From Halocafeteria seosinensis (lineage: Eukaryota; Sar; Bigyra; Bicosoecida), in NCBI GenBank assembly GCA_001687465.1, contig LVLI01001125.1:1-21066 (forward strand): a stretch of DNA of 21,066 nucleotides, in the 5' to 3' direction. Within the stretch, counting starts at the first letter, position 1. Each line of letters starts with the position of its first letter. A program made the translations under genes and the position numbers. Under the pieces are notes generated by a model. The model did not search any database, was not told the origin of the DNA, and saw nothing but the letters and a program-made list of their open reading frames with translations. Positions 9,473 through 20,102 of this stretch are shown one piece after another.

Positions 9473-9771
9473 TCTTTTTCCGCGCGCCGGCAGATGCTCC
9501 AGTAATGTTGTCAACAATATCGAGTAGTTCTGTGCAGTGCACGACAGCAAATAGAAGAAAACAGAACTTGTAATGTGGGACCTGAATTATTGGAGTTCAT
9601 ACAGTGTGGCACCTCACACTGTACACTGTATACTGCATGTGGCCCAAAGCCCAAGCATTAGGTCTCCGAGGGAACATCCGGATCTATCACGGATAATCCG
9701 TGTGGTTTGTACTGCTCGCGACTTTAGTGATAACCTAGTACAGCGTTAGAACGAAGTGAATTTGACGAGGT
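9473..9771. other. Spacer, nothing recognised
   Basis: About 300 nt between the decayed methyltransferase copy and the 3' end of the putative minus-strand gene. It contains a short imperfect direct repetition around 9603-9635 (cacactgtacactgtatactgc type runs) and no supported gene. Confidence 0.4.
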
Positions 9772-10679
9772 TCAAGGACTTTCCCCTTGTTCCGTCAAGA
9801 TTAACGCCTTCACATCGACATCAAGATGAAAAAGAGGCCTCAAGACGAATGGTACGCAGTGAAAACCTGCATGAACTGCAACAGAACGCCTTAAGCTAGC
9901 GTGGACGATACGCATCCGTTGTCCAGCAAGAACTGTAAAAAGCAAGAGCCCATCTCGAGCAGTACCAGTACCAGTGGTAATACTCAGGGAAAATGCGGGA
10001 GAGACGATTCCGCTTTGTAAGCAAGCGGTGACGGTAGATTTCTTCCGGTAGAAGAAACGATTCCAATCCTTGTCCAGACATATGCACGGTCCCATCGGAG
10101 GGAGAATAAGTACTCTCCGAACACTGCCGGTGATTTGCAGCGCGGACTGTTGGTATCCCCGCGTTTTGCGAACATTATCCTCGCTCTGCACCAAACCTGT
10201 GAGTACCTCAGTTGTATAAACACGGGTATTGGATTCCGTAGGTACGTACTCTTCCGATATGCCCAGACTGTCAGAACAATCTAGGCCCTTGTTCCGAAGC
10301 TGAGAGGAAAAAGAAATGAAGATCTTTATTTCACTGCCCAAAACAGCTGCCCATCATCACACAGTGCCAGTGGTAGTGCTTACCGTTGTCAGAATAGAAG
10401 ATGGGCTCGTCACCCTCGCACCTACGTTTTTGCGCAAGACATCATTCCAATCTTCTTTCGGGACAAGTTTCCTCCATTTATTGAAATAAAACTGCACCAT
10501 ACACAAGAATATCAAGCTCGTCTTCATGTCTCAGAAACGCTGCCTGCCACCCTATAGAGGCAACCTTCGTCACGGTCATATCTAAGACGCTTTCGGCGGT
10601 TCTCCAGACGTCCAGCCCTGTGTTCATTGAGTACGTGCCTCAACACCTCTCTCCCTTCCTCTTCCGCCTCCTTTGACAT
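9772..10679 (-). CDS. Possible three-exon protein of unknown function, 254 residues
   Basis: A minus-strand model of three exons, 10551-10679, 10384-10491 and 9772-10299, joined by GT-AG introns of 59 and 84 nt, all in phase 0. The start is the first in-frame ATG (10677-10679). Residues 1-43 are strongly charged (Glu-rich, then Arg/Lys-rich, RRKRLRYDRDEG), and residues 44-79 begin with FYFNKWRKLVPKEDW. The last exon is Ser/Thr-rich with a hydrophobic patch near its end (DGLLLFTVLAGQ). I do not recognise a family. The intron sizes and the 176-codon open last exon support coding potential, but an unspliced reading from ATG 10528 with a signal-like N-terminus is also possible, so the 5' structure is uncertain. 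It is divergent from the Crinkler/RHS-like gene. Confidence 0.35.
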
Positions 10680-11200
10680 TCTCAGCCATTCCCTAACCGA
10701 TTCATACTTGTGTGAATCTGTGGAGAGAAGCAACTTTGTATACACGTGACAGCCCCAAACAAATTGTACACTTTTACGGTGGAAAAACTTTCGAGACTCC
10801 TGTGTTATCACGAGCTACACGACTTCTCATGTGCAATGTCTATTGAACTTCACTGGGGAGACCTTCAGTCAACTTCCGCACGTGCACAAAAGCGAGACCC
10901 CCCTGGGGCCCCGGGAAAAGCGTGGCAAAAAACACAATTTGAGCCCCCCTTTACCTCCTTCCGAAATCATTAGGGAGGGACGATATGACTGGCATTACAC
11001 CGTGTAACTTACACGCTGCAAAGTTCAAGCAGATCCAACGAATCGCTGAGGCGGGCTGCCACGGATATGCCGTGGAGGTCGGTGGGTTCGTGGGTCCCCG
11101 TGAATGAACGAAAACACAAAACGCACTGTTTGTATTCTTCAGTACATAAGGCATTCATCAATTGTTGCTACAACTTGCTAGTGAAGTCGGTGTCACTTTT
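10680..11200. other. Divergent intergenic region
   Basis: About 520 nt between two divergently read genes, expected to contain both promoters. A short C/G-rich patch occurs at 10898-10920 (gacccccctggggccccggg type). I see no conserved coding segment or RNA gene. Frames here on both strands overlap each other and start at non-ATG codons. Confidence 0.4.
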
Positions 11201-14200
11201 ATGTCCGGACGGTTTTGCCATGTTAGTAGTGTACGAGCCTTTCAGAGTCGTCCGGCCTTGGGCTTTGGATATAAAGCCAAAACTAAATTTCGGCCCACTG
11301 CTGGACCTTACAGACGGAGTGTGCTGAATGAACGTTTGCATTATTCTGGAACAGACCTGAGTGCCAGCCGAGGTGCAGGGACATGGGCATCCACCCCTGG
11401 GGGAGCAAAAAAGCCCACGACTGCGCACAACCCCTGGACACCAGTACCCAATGTTCTTCCCGTTTGGAGTGTCTCCCTCCCCGGTCCACCCCAGAGGCTG
11501 AATATACCAAAGACAGGATTAAACTTTGTGCAGCAGAAATTCCTTCAGTCCTCATTTACTTCTCAGTCAAGCAGTTCGGATTCAACCACTGCGGAAAACG
11601 AAGGTAAGTGACTCCCGCATATCAGACGGAACTGCTGCGTACAACCCATTACCATTGGTAGGTTTATCTCTCCAATGTCTCCCTTTCTTTGAGGCAGCAG
11701 TACCCGCAGGTCAAAAAGCATTACTCGAATGGTTGGAAAAATACAAGAACTATTTGGGGGACAAGCACAACTCTTGCGTGAACACTGTGAAAGATTTCAA
11801 TATGGCCTTTGGAAAAGCTCCATTCGACACTAAAGAGGAAGCTATAGCATTCTTCCAGGAGAAAAATGTTCCAATGGGCATCCTTTTAGGCGTCACTGCG
11901 TTCAGAGAGAGCCAGAACTATATAGGTATGTAGAGCAGTCGACGCTGTCCACCCTTCGTCCGTACATGTGAAATGTGAAGCACTCCTTCTTGTCCCCGTC
12001 CGTGTCCTGGTCACGCAGAAACTACTACACCACCAACACCTCTCGGGACCGCAAAATTTGGTGAGTTATCTGCCTGGAAAAACTTAGTGGGTCCGATAGC
12101 ATACCGTGTTCCCTATGCTTGCAGTGAAATGGCTTGCATCCAACCCGCATGAAGAGCCCACAAAGTTGCCAATCTTCCGAGGAACTTCGTTCGAAAATCG
12201 GGAACTTCAGATTGAGCAGCTTCGAGAAATACTGGGCAAATCAGGTCCACCGACTGATTTGAAGGACCCGTTCGAGTTCCCCGTGGCTGCCTTAGAATGG
12301 GGAGCGGGGAAGTCTCAATTGTTCACACGGGGCATTTCGGCGGATCTATGCCGGGAGACGTTGTTTGGCTCCTTTGAGAAACAGCCCGTCAAGGTTTATC
12401 ATTGCTACGTTGACTGCCTTAAACTAAATCAAGGATTACTTCCATGTATGTATTGGCGTTGACATTGCCGCTGCTGGTCAAGTTGACGACAAACCTGTAG
12501 GTCAACGTCCTTTCGTGTTGCAGGTGAAGCACTAGTAACCGGATTAGTAGAAGCATTGACATTCGCCCGTATACCATCAGGACCTCTTACCGAAGACGAA
12601 ACTAACAAATCTGTCGACGCTTCGAATGTGGAATTTCGGCAATGGTTAACCCCCGAGCAACAAAAGACATTCCGAGAAAAGGCAACGGCTAGTCTGAAAG
12701 AGTGTCTTAAGGAAACGCCGTTCCGTTACACGAGCCAGGATCCAGTGAATTCTCTGGCGTATGAACAAGATGTCGATTTGATGGCGCATCTCGGAAAGGA
12801 ACTCCGTACCAACTTTAGCTCTGTTGCCCCCGAGCCACTCGGAGAAAGCAGCAGACTGAGAGTATATATTGTTTTCGACGAACTCGATAGCGTGGTGAAC
12901 AGCAATCCAAACGAGGATGCGTACGCTGTGGCCATATATTTGTGGTGGCATTTGGTTCATAATATGGCTTCTGAAGGGTTCATCATTCCTGCAGCCATTG
13001 GTAGGCTACCAGATTTGCTGCGAGTTTCGCGAGGTGGGTATTACAAGCAAACTCGTCAGTTTCCCGTGGGATCTCCTCATGGATCCAAGTTGACGACTAT
13101 TTATTTAAACAGTTTGGACGAATCCCATATGAAGAATATCATGCGACGTCGCGGAGGCATAGATGGCGAGTATCATGATTCGCTTGCTTCTGCTTTGCGC
13201 GTCTTAACAGCAGGTGTGCCACGCTATGTGCAGCTGGCTTTGAGGGAGTTCACTGCTGCTTTTGCTGTTAGGAGTGTAGAAAACGTTAGTGGTCCTGTTG
13301 AAAAGCTCAGCTCGATAACACAAATCGAAGACCACGCTAGGATCATTAACGTTGCCGCGAAGTCTCACATGGATTGTTTCTTGAACCTTGCGGTTGCATC
13401 ATTATTAGGGCGGAGGTTTAATCCTGAGCAAAAGATGGATGAGTCTGGCTGCTTTACTTATTCTAAAGATGCGCGGTATGTTATTGATTGGTGCCGGTTG
13501 TTCAACTACTACACCGATCACGACCGCCACGCCGACCTGATTACCCCTAAGTTTCCAACGATTCTCGCCGCTGCTGTGGGAAAATCCATTGACGAATGGC
13601 ATGGCACTGCTGTGAATGTTCCACAGCGGCAATATTTTAATCTAAAAGCCCGCTTTGTTGCACAATGTTTCAGTTCGCGACATGGCAGGGATTTGAGCTC
13701 TGGTGACTCAAGCTTTGAAGACAACATGACAGCATTGTTGCAACGCGTCTGGAAGCCCGGTGTGGCACGTTCCAAAGACGGCATAGCTTTTGAAAAGTCG
13801 ATGTTCCGATTACTACATTTGAGAATGATTGAGGGCTCGTCTCCGCCTGAACAACGAACGATACGGTCGGTTCTCCCCTTGCCTTGGTTCCCTGATGTTG
13901 GAGAAATGATGTACTGTCCCTACGACTTACGTGTTGCCAGACTGCCGGTTTTTCAGAAGGAGAGGAATGGCGAGGAACCGATAATCGCTTCGATTGAAAA
14001 GCGGCCGAAGGAGAAGGAAGACGTTGTAAAATGCTTGGAGCCATCTGTGTTCCTTAAGCGGAATCAGCAGATGCGGAAAGTGTTGCCCAGCGATTGGGTG
14101 TTTGTGTGGAAACATTTTCGCAACAACGTTTTATATTATCCTTTTGACAATTCTTCAGTTGGTGACGCTTACTACTATCTGCACCCACTACTTTGCAGTT

Positions 14201-14763
14201 GTCAGATAAAACACAAGGTCGACCCGCTTGACATAGAGGAAATAGAGCGGGAGTTTGAGAAAGCCTTTCCGTCCCACCTTCGAGACGTTACCCAAGGGGT
14301 AAAGAAGGTGTTGATATGCTTATGTCACAGAGTAACGGATGTGGATTTGGTTCCCAGTGGCTACCGCATACAACGAATGTCTACTGGTTGGTATCTGCGG
14401 AGTTCCTCTCTAGGGGAAGATTGTGGTGTGGTGCTGCTAGACCAGGAAGAAATGGGTCTCGCTTTCAACGCTATGGATGATGAACAGGTCGCTCATCAAC
14501 TCGGGAGTTACTATAACTCCGCCATTGCCCTACACGCCGCCAATATAGCGGCGCCGGGCGATGAACTCCAAGCGACGACTCAGTATATTGATGTCCTACG
14601 TCAAATCACAGTAGCGGATGAGGGTCCGAGCTCTCCTCAGAAAAAGAAGATAAAGAAACCGCGCAATCCGAAAACGATCAAAGATTATTCCGACTACAAG
14701 CTGTGGAAAATGGAAAAACACCGAGAGAAGACGAAGCTCGTAAAGAGCTCCAAAGAAGACTAG
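11201..14763 (+). CDS. Crinkler/RHS-type protein: P-loop NTPase plus restriction-endonuclease-like C-terminal domain
   Basis: Five exons: 11201-11603, 11698-11925, 12019-12060 (42 nt), 12125-12445 and 12524-14763. They sum to 3234 nt, 1077 residues, stop TAG. Residues 1-134 are Ser/Arg-rich and unordered-looking. A Walker A of the unusual form EWGAGKS lies at 282-288, split from its Walker B VYIVFDELDS (D450-E451, D453) by one intron. Downstream come helical segments (LTAGVPRYVQLALREF) typical of AAA/STAND-like lids. Near the C-terminus GDAYYYLHP (D879) followed by QIKHK (Q892, K894) fits the D...(E/Q)xK core of the PD-(D/E)XK nuclease fold. The tail is Lys-rich (KKKIKKPRNPK), nuclear-signal-like. 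This order is that described for Crinkler effectors of oomycetes and chytrids and RHS proteins of trypanosomes. No N-terminal ubiquitin-like header is evident. Nuclease activity and a nuclear role are inference. Family membership rests on motifs alone. Confidence 0.75.
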
Positions 14764-14952
14764 AGGAGAAGGGAATTTCAATTTATACTAAGTTGGATGG
14801 AAGGCCAAAGGCTATGAAGACAATGAAAAATGACCTGGCCAAGTTAAAAACGAAATCATAGCGCACTTTTGTCAATTCCTTCGTATAATGTAGGAGAACC
14901 TCCCTGCCTTCGTCAGTACCATGCCCCGTTCCATTGTACTGGACGGGTACAT

Positions 14953-15062
14953 ACGTCAGCAATGCCGCAGGTAGAGCGAGTTAACGAGGCCGAATACCAT
15001 TGCCGAGAGTAGCATGTTGTACACGCTGTACCATGAGCCGCAAGTAAAGAAACGATTGATCA
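14953..15062. repeat. Dispersed repeat copy 1 (partner at 20103-20217)
   Basis: The sequence from acgtcagcaatgcc through gagttaacgaggc and ccattg to gcaagtaaagaaac is shared, with scattered substitutions, between this segment and 20103-20217 in the same orientation. The right copy has a TAC trinucleotide expansion where this one has a different run. No terminal inverted repeats or coding potential are visible. It could be a fragment of a duplicated region upstream of the methyltransferase gene or of a longer transposon outside the window. Confidence 0.75.
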
Positions 15063-15063
15063 A

Positions 15064-15110
15064 AGCGCTCCAAAGCATCGGTGGAAACTTGAGCGGAGAG
15101 CCCAGGAGAT
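15064..15110 (-). pseudogene. Fragment duplicating the importin-alpha C-terminal coding end
   Basis: Positions 15067-15108 (gctccaaagcat, then gtggaaa, ttgagcg, gagagc, caggag) closely match 15388-15430, inside the last exon of importin alpha, where the sequence encodes LFAQFSTDALE. The copy is about 320 nt downstream of the parent, in the same orientation, and directly abuts the dispersed repeat. It is too short to be functional. Confidence 0.7.
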
Positions 15111-15339
15111 GTGAAGGAAGTTCATTTTAACAACCGCAATCGCTACAACGATTGACTATCGAGCGCGTTTTCTTTTTCTCAAATTTAATCTTCAATAGTA
15201 TCAATATGAATGGGTTAAGCGTACCTCATAGTTGCCATGGATGAGCGGACACAGAGCTTAGTCAGTGCTACTCATATCACAAACATTGAGTATCGAACGG
15301 TTCCCAAGGAATCTCCCGCACATGAAGAGCATACCCCGT

Positions 15340-17779
15340 TCAATGATTAAACGGGTCTTCAGTGGGTTGACTAACTAAATTGCAACCGGGCTCCAAAGCA
15401 TCTGTGGAAAATTGAGCGAAGAGCTCAGGATCTGCAGCTTCAGCATTCGAATCATCCCCAATGGGGCTTTCAGACGAGGCGTTGACGTCACGACCAAAGT
15501 AATCGTACAACATGACAGATGCCGCCTCTCTGATCGTGGGATCGATCTCGACGAGGTGTATTAGAGTCGCCTCCAGGCCTAAGGCTTTCAATTTCTTTAG
15601 AAACGGATTCTCGTCGAGCCGTTGAGACGTTTGAGTGAGACTGCCTTGTATGAGTATCGTATTGAGTGCTGTAATCATTTCACTATTAAGCCCCTGAAGG
15701 TGGAACCGCGGTAGATAAGTAACCAATGGATCAAGGCAGCCCAATTCTACCATATCAATGATCTCGACGTTGCTCAAACTTGATATAGCATTACACAATG
15801 TCCACATTGCCTCCTTACAAACATCATACTCGTCAGATTTTAAAATGTGCAAGAGTCGTGGGACGATATCCCCAGAAAGTATAGTTTTTGCTTGTTCTTG
15901 TGTCCCCGCAGCGATGTTACTCAGCGCCCAACAGGTTTCTTTTCGTATGTTTTTCTTCTGACTCTTTAGCAGTGAGCGCAAAATTGGAATCGTATTCCTG
16001 TTTAAGACCTGTTGAGTATGGTGGGCGTTTCCACTAACGATGTTGCCAATAGTCCTTAGAGTGGGAGTCACCAAGCTGAGATCCTCAGAATTCAACAGAT
16101 CAACACTAGGATCAAGTATCCCGGCATCTAACATGAATTGAATACGATCGTCAGGACCATCAGTCAGGTAACTAACGGCCCAGCAGCTGTCCCTTCGCAC
16201 TTCTACATCAGAATATGAGATCAGCCTTCGCAGCATTGGAATGGCTGCACCCAGTTCACTTGGGTGGGGTTTTGCCCTGCAACATGAATAACAACTAGCT
16301 TACGCGAGAACAAACGGTAACTACCATTTGGAAGCGTCACTACATACCGACACAAATTTAGCAACAAGAAAGTACTGTTTCGAAGTAACGATAACGACGA
16401 GGTTGACTGTATGCATTCCAAGAGAGGCTCCAAGACATCTGCACCCTATCCTTAGTGATAGGATACAACGTAGGCGATACACCCCTCAAAGACCTGTACT
16501 TACTTCCGGAAAGGATAAGTTTAGCAAACTCTGCTCCATCACCGGCAACATTGCCCAGGCCCCATACTGCTTGCTCTTTCAGATCTTGATGGCTACAAGA
16601 GATCATTTCGATGAAACGCGGAACAACGCCAGCGTCGACAACGCATCGGGTGTCGTCGGTTGTTCCTGAAGCTATGTTGGTTAGCGCCCAGGCACTCTCA
16701 AACTGCAAAGATCCCACTACAAGGCACAAAATTGAAGCCCTCATAACACGGTGCCCTCGAAACTTACCCGGATCGAATCATCATAATTATCCTTGAGAAA
16801 TTCTACTAGAGTTGGAACTACACCGGAGTCGATCACCGCCTGGATAGGAGGGTTAAATTCTGCAATTCGCAAGTACGCTCTGCTCATTCTACATAAATAC
16901 CCAACACTCTCAAGAATGCCAAACCTTTGGAAAGCCACTTTCGGATTTGAGTAAGGCCATTGAGCTGTACACTAGGATCCGACCACCCAAGTCTTTCTAC
17001 CACTTGCTCAAGCTCCTCAGCACCAAATGCAGGGCCTGTTCCTGAAGCAGAGTCCCGAAACGGTGCTGTTCTCGTTCCAGGGTTTTCGACGACCTCACCG
17101 TTCGAGCTTTCACCGGGAGCTTGGACCTCCTCATCGTCAACTTCCTCAGACTTCACGAATTCTCCGCGCTCTTCGGCGTCGTCTGCACCAATTCACACCA
17201 CAATTCAGCTTCCAGGTATTCAGTGTTCACTGACTTACCACTGTCCATACTACCCGTCCCTTCAACAGAAGCACTATCCTCACTCATCGCAGATCTAGCG
17301 GGAGTGTACTGCTGCTTACCAAGCAATAGACAACGCATATAACTCCGAACCACAAGCGCCTACATAAAGTAGTGGCCAAACATACTTCTTGCTGGGCTTG
17401 TTGCTCAGTTACTTCCAGGGCTGCACATGCCAAATAGAAACAGAGTCCAGAAGTCGTTCAAAGGACAGAGAAGCATAATCAACGTACCCGACATATCCGT
17501 AGTTATGGCTTCTTCTTGGAGGGACTCGACAAGCTCATTGGCCACATAATTCAGTCCATACTCCCCGATGGAGGCTTGTTCAGTCTCGGACGAGTGAGCA
17601 AAGAGCCATTCCTTGAAATTCTGGGTCTCTCGACAGTGCCGTCGCTTTAGATTCCCGAGTTCATTTCTCTCTAAAAGGGCCTTGATGAAGCTGCGGATGG
17701 CTTCATTAGTGGTCTCATGCTTGATGCGTCCAAGTATCCTTCTCGCAATGGCGGGAAATGATGCATTTTCGGACGCCAT
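15340..17779 (-). CDS. Importin alpha (karyopherin alpha) with atypical N-terminus, 658 residues
   Basis: Eight exons on the minus strand: 17488-17779, 17386-17420, 17239-17311, 16925-17182, 16768-16859, 16504-16702, 16348-16438 and 15340-16276. They sum to 1977 nt. ATG 17779 sits in a strong ACCATGGCG context. Armadillo repeats start at about residue 189 (VQLNGLTQIRKWLS) and run to about 560, with the cargo-binding Trp/Asn signatures FESAWALTNIASG, EQAVWGLGNVAGDG and KETCWALSNIAAG. Importin alpha carries NLS cargo through the nuclear pore with importin beta. Residues 1-98 are a charged helical-looking segment and about 134-188 are acidic; no basic importin-beta-binding domain is evident. In the fourth repeat RNSTFLLLNLC replaces the usual RNATWTLSNLC, so one binding Trp is Phe. 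One donor is GTTTGG. An alternative is that the first exons form a separate gene and importin starts at an internal Met in the third exon (about 17287). Confidence 0.9.
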
Positions 17780-18299
17780 GGTTGTAAAAGGACGCAAAAT
17801 GGGAATAAATAAATTCCGTCAATATAAAGGTCTCGTTTGACAAACCAAATGCTTATAAATGCGGTGGTATATATGGCTCATGGAACGCAGGTTTCCAACC
17901 ATCACTCTGACCTGTCGTCCAGATTTTTGCGACTGGATCTTCAACCGGACGCTGCGGATGGAGGTTCAAAAACCGGAAGAAAAAGAAATACAATCCGTGA
18001 CTCGTGGAATTGAACAATATGCACAACTTTGGGAAGTGTGTGCAAATTAAGCTACATCCGGACCTACACTAATACATTCATCAAAAGCACCGGTCCCGGG
18101 TTGTAAAGACCGTGTGTGGGGAGAATTCCAGCCGCTGTGGCACTGCCAGTGGCCAGTGAGTGACCATGGAATCTTTGATACCAAGGCTGCACCGAATACT
18201 ACTGTCCGTTGCTATCCTAAGAGTGCAAGTTGGTACGCCAAACTCCAGCTTAGCAGCGAGTCCTCGATGAACTAATACCACTACCGACTAGAGAGCCGA
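17780..18299. other. Intergenic region between two minus-strand genes
   Basis: About 520 nt upstream of importin alpha and downstream of the methyltransferase gene. Read on the minus strand, A/T-rich TATA-like runs (catttataagcat near 17850 and tttatattg near 17825) precede the importin start by 45-80 nt and may be its core promoter. The one plus-strand frame (17859-18050) is short and unsupported. Confidence 0.4.
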
Positions 18300-19957
18300 C
18301 TATCGTTTCTCTAGCAGGTAGTGCGAGACGAACCATTCATTTCCGTCATGATAAGCAAATAATTCAGCGCAGGCGATATAGAACAGCCTCCAGTCAATAA
18401 ATCTGGAACACCGTCAATTGGCAAATGGCAACAGTCATGGCACCACTAGTAATGGCATTGACGTACCTTTTATAGGCTTCACTCGCATTTCGGCAGCGGT
18501 ATGCTTTCTGCAAGACTGGTAGCACACGATGCTTGTTGGCGTCTAGTCGTTTTAGCCATTCATTGCAAGTTTTTGCGTAGTGTCGACCGCTCACTCTCCA
18601 GTGGTTAGCCATCCGAAGGTGGCCTTGGAAGTATCTGCAGCATTTAACTACAATTACGAGTATCTCGTATGCTAAGATACTGGACGTCGTCCGTACAGTA
18701 ATAAATCATCGGAGGGCATTTGTCCACCGGTAAAAAAATTCTCAGCCATCCATCCTTCAGTAAAATGATAGGGAAATTCCTTGTGTGAGAAAATGTGAAC
18801 AAAGAGTTTTCCCGATGGCTTGAGCCAACGCGAAATCCGTTGAAGAAGTTCTCCGTAGTTCTTGACATGTTCGAACCTGGGCCGTCAAACGCTCTATAGG
18901 AATAGCAAGAAGGGATTAGCAGACAAGAAACAGGCACTTACATCTCAATGCTTACAACACGGTCGAAAGAGCCGTCTTCTTTCGGTTTGTAATCGTTGAC
19001 GTCTGCATGAATGGCAGTGATATTCTTCAAACCTTTTTTGCTTGCCTGAAACACAGATGAGAGACAACGTATACGATCGCTAATATGCTACATCGGGTGA
19101 AAAGGAAGCTCACCTGGGCGCGTATATAATCCCTCTGAGATGCACTGTTCGAGACACATGTAAATTCTGCATACGGAAACTTCTGCGCTGCCCAAAGCGT
19201 AAAGCTACCCCCTGCAAAGCCGAATGTAAGAGAATGGCTGCTGCAGCATCTAGTGTTGACTGCTCCTACACTTACATCCACAGCCTAAGTCCAATACGGA
19301 ATGTCTTTCGCGAACATCTGCTCCAACAGCATTTGGTTAAGACAGTTACGCGGTCATAAGAATACATAAAGGAACCCACCTGCTCGAGTTGCTACTTGAT
19401 TAAGAGCGGCTTCTTCACTATCGTCTAGGGTTGCCGAGGGAGCTTCCCACAGACAACAACTGTACTTCTTGTTCCTTCCTAAAACGTGCTGGAAAAGATG
19501 GAAGTATCAATAACTCCTACCCTTCATATTCCTTATACACACCTGCTCATTCGTTGCAGTACCTACCTCATATAGCTCTGGCGGCAACTCGTAATGCTGA
19601 GAATTCGCGGATTGGGTGTTGATAGCTACGGGGAGTTTTTGAAGTTCTGCAATACACTCTCCAAACGTACGTTTATGAAGTTGAGCATACTCGGAGACGA
19701 TAAATTTCGGGTCGCTTTACCTTTAATGTACTGCATTTTCGCCTCCATATTCTTGTCCACCGAATTCTGGTCACAGCTAACTAACCGATCGCTGCGAGAG
19801 GTACCATGTTAACCCGGGACGAAATTAACCAACACAAAGTGCTATGTGTGTAGATTCTCGACGATTTTCCGGAGGTCACGTACTGAAGCATCCACTGGAC
19901 AGCCTTCCTAATCAGAAAATCAGGAATGATTCCCATGTGGACAATCTGCGAGACCAT
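18300..19957 (-). CDS. Coclaurine N-methyltransferase-like SAM-dependent methyltransferase (CFA-synthase family), 342 residues
   Basis: Ten exons on the minus strand: 19884-19957, 19721-19791, 19567-19646, 19380-19488, 19276-19317 (42 nt), 19114-19211, 18942-19045, 18697-18876, 18467-18634 and 18300-18402. Introns are 62-92 nt and the total is 1029 nt. Motifs in order: IPDFLIR (11-17), SQHYELPPE (64-72), KYSCCLW (83-89), SAM-binding motif I VLDLGCGWGS (119-128, split by an intron), [18 protein letters not shown] (190-197, with the family's conserved Glu), [25 protein letters not shown] (264-275) and a C-terminal ELFAY...W.VSHYLL. This is the plant/algal CNMT-like branch of the cyclopropane-fatty-acid-synthase superfamily. 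Members methylate amines or lipids; the substrate here cannot be read from sequence. All key motifs are intact, unlike the decayed copy at 9085-9472. The start ATG 19957 is the first in frame, but an extra 5' exon is possible because tctcgcag precedes residue 5. Confidence 0.88.
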
Positions 19958-20061
19958 TGAAACCAATGAAACTTTTTTCAAAGGAAGATTCAAGCCGAGG
20001 TAGGCAGTCCATTATTTTGCGCATTGCATGTCAATTCTCGGCATAAGGAGCCTTCATCTTG
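19841..20061. repeat. Parent segment of the duplicated methyltransferase 5' region
   Basis: This segment covers the first coding exon of the methyltransferase and about 100 nt upstream. It matches 9161-9364 in the same orientation at roughly three bases in four or better by eye, with small indels. It marks the block shared between the intact gene and its decayed copy. Confidence 0.8.
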
Positions 20062-20102
20062 CATATACTCACTGGAATAAGAGAAGGAGCTACGAAGCGA
20101 TC

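Larger units (their letters stand above)
14764..15339. other. Convergent intergenic region with duplicated scraps
   Basis: About 575 nt between the 3' ends of the Crinkler/RHS-like gene (+) and importin alpha (-). It carries two duplicated pieces listed separately: a copy of sequence found upstream of the methyltransferase gene and a copy of the importin 3' coding end. The remainder (14764-14950 and 15113-15339) shows nothing recognisable beyond A/T-rich 3' UTR-like sequence. Confidence 0.5.

Noticed and set aside
14953-15062. SINE or tRNA-derived element
   Set aside because: No convincing pol III A and B box pair or poly-A tail is visible in either copy (14953 or 20103).
15340-17779. Functional link between importin alpha and the adjacent Crinkler/RHS-like gene
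   Set aside because: They are convergent and unrelated in orientation, and proximity alone in a eukaryotic genome is not evidence of a shared pathway.
18635-18700. Frameshift or premature stop in the methyltransferase after DDLLLY
   Set aside because: A 62-nt GTACGG...CTGCAG intron removes the stop and restores the YFQ...HWRVSGRHY sequence in frame.
19489-19566. Exon containing ACTGCAACGAATGAGCAG (ATNEQ), resembling the ANEQHYE motif of the methyltransferase family
   Set aside because: Joining it drops the HYExPP motif. The upstream exon already contains [15 protein letters not shown] and joins directly to [10 protein letters not shown] in phase 0, so this sequence lies within the intron.
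19647-19714. Extended methyltransferase exon reading [18 protein letters not shown]
   Set aside because: It needs a poor acceptor (ggtaaag). The alternative model, with acceptors tctcgcag and gtattgcag, has matching phases and gives the family-like [13 protein letters not shown] junction.
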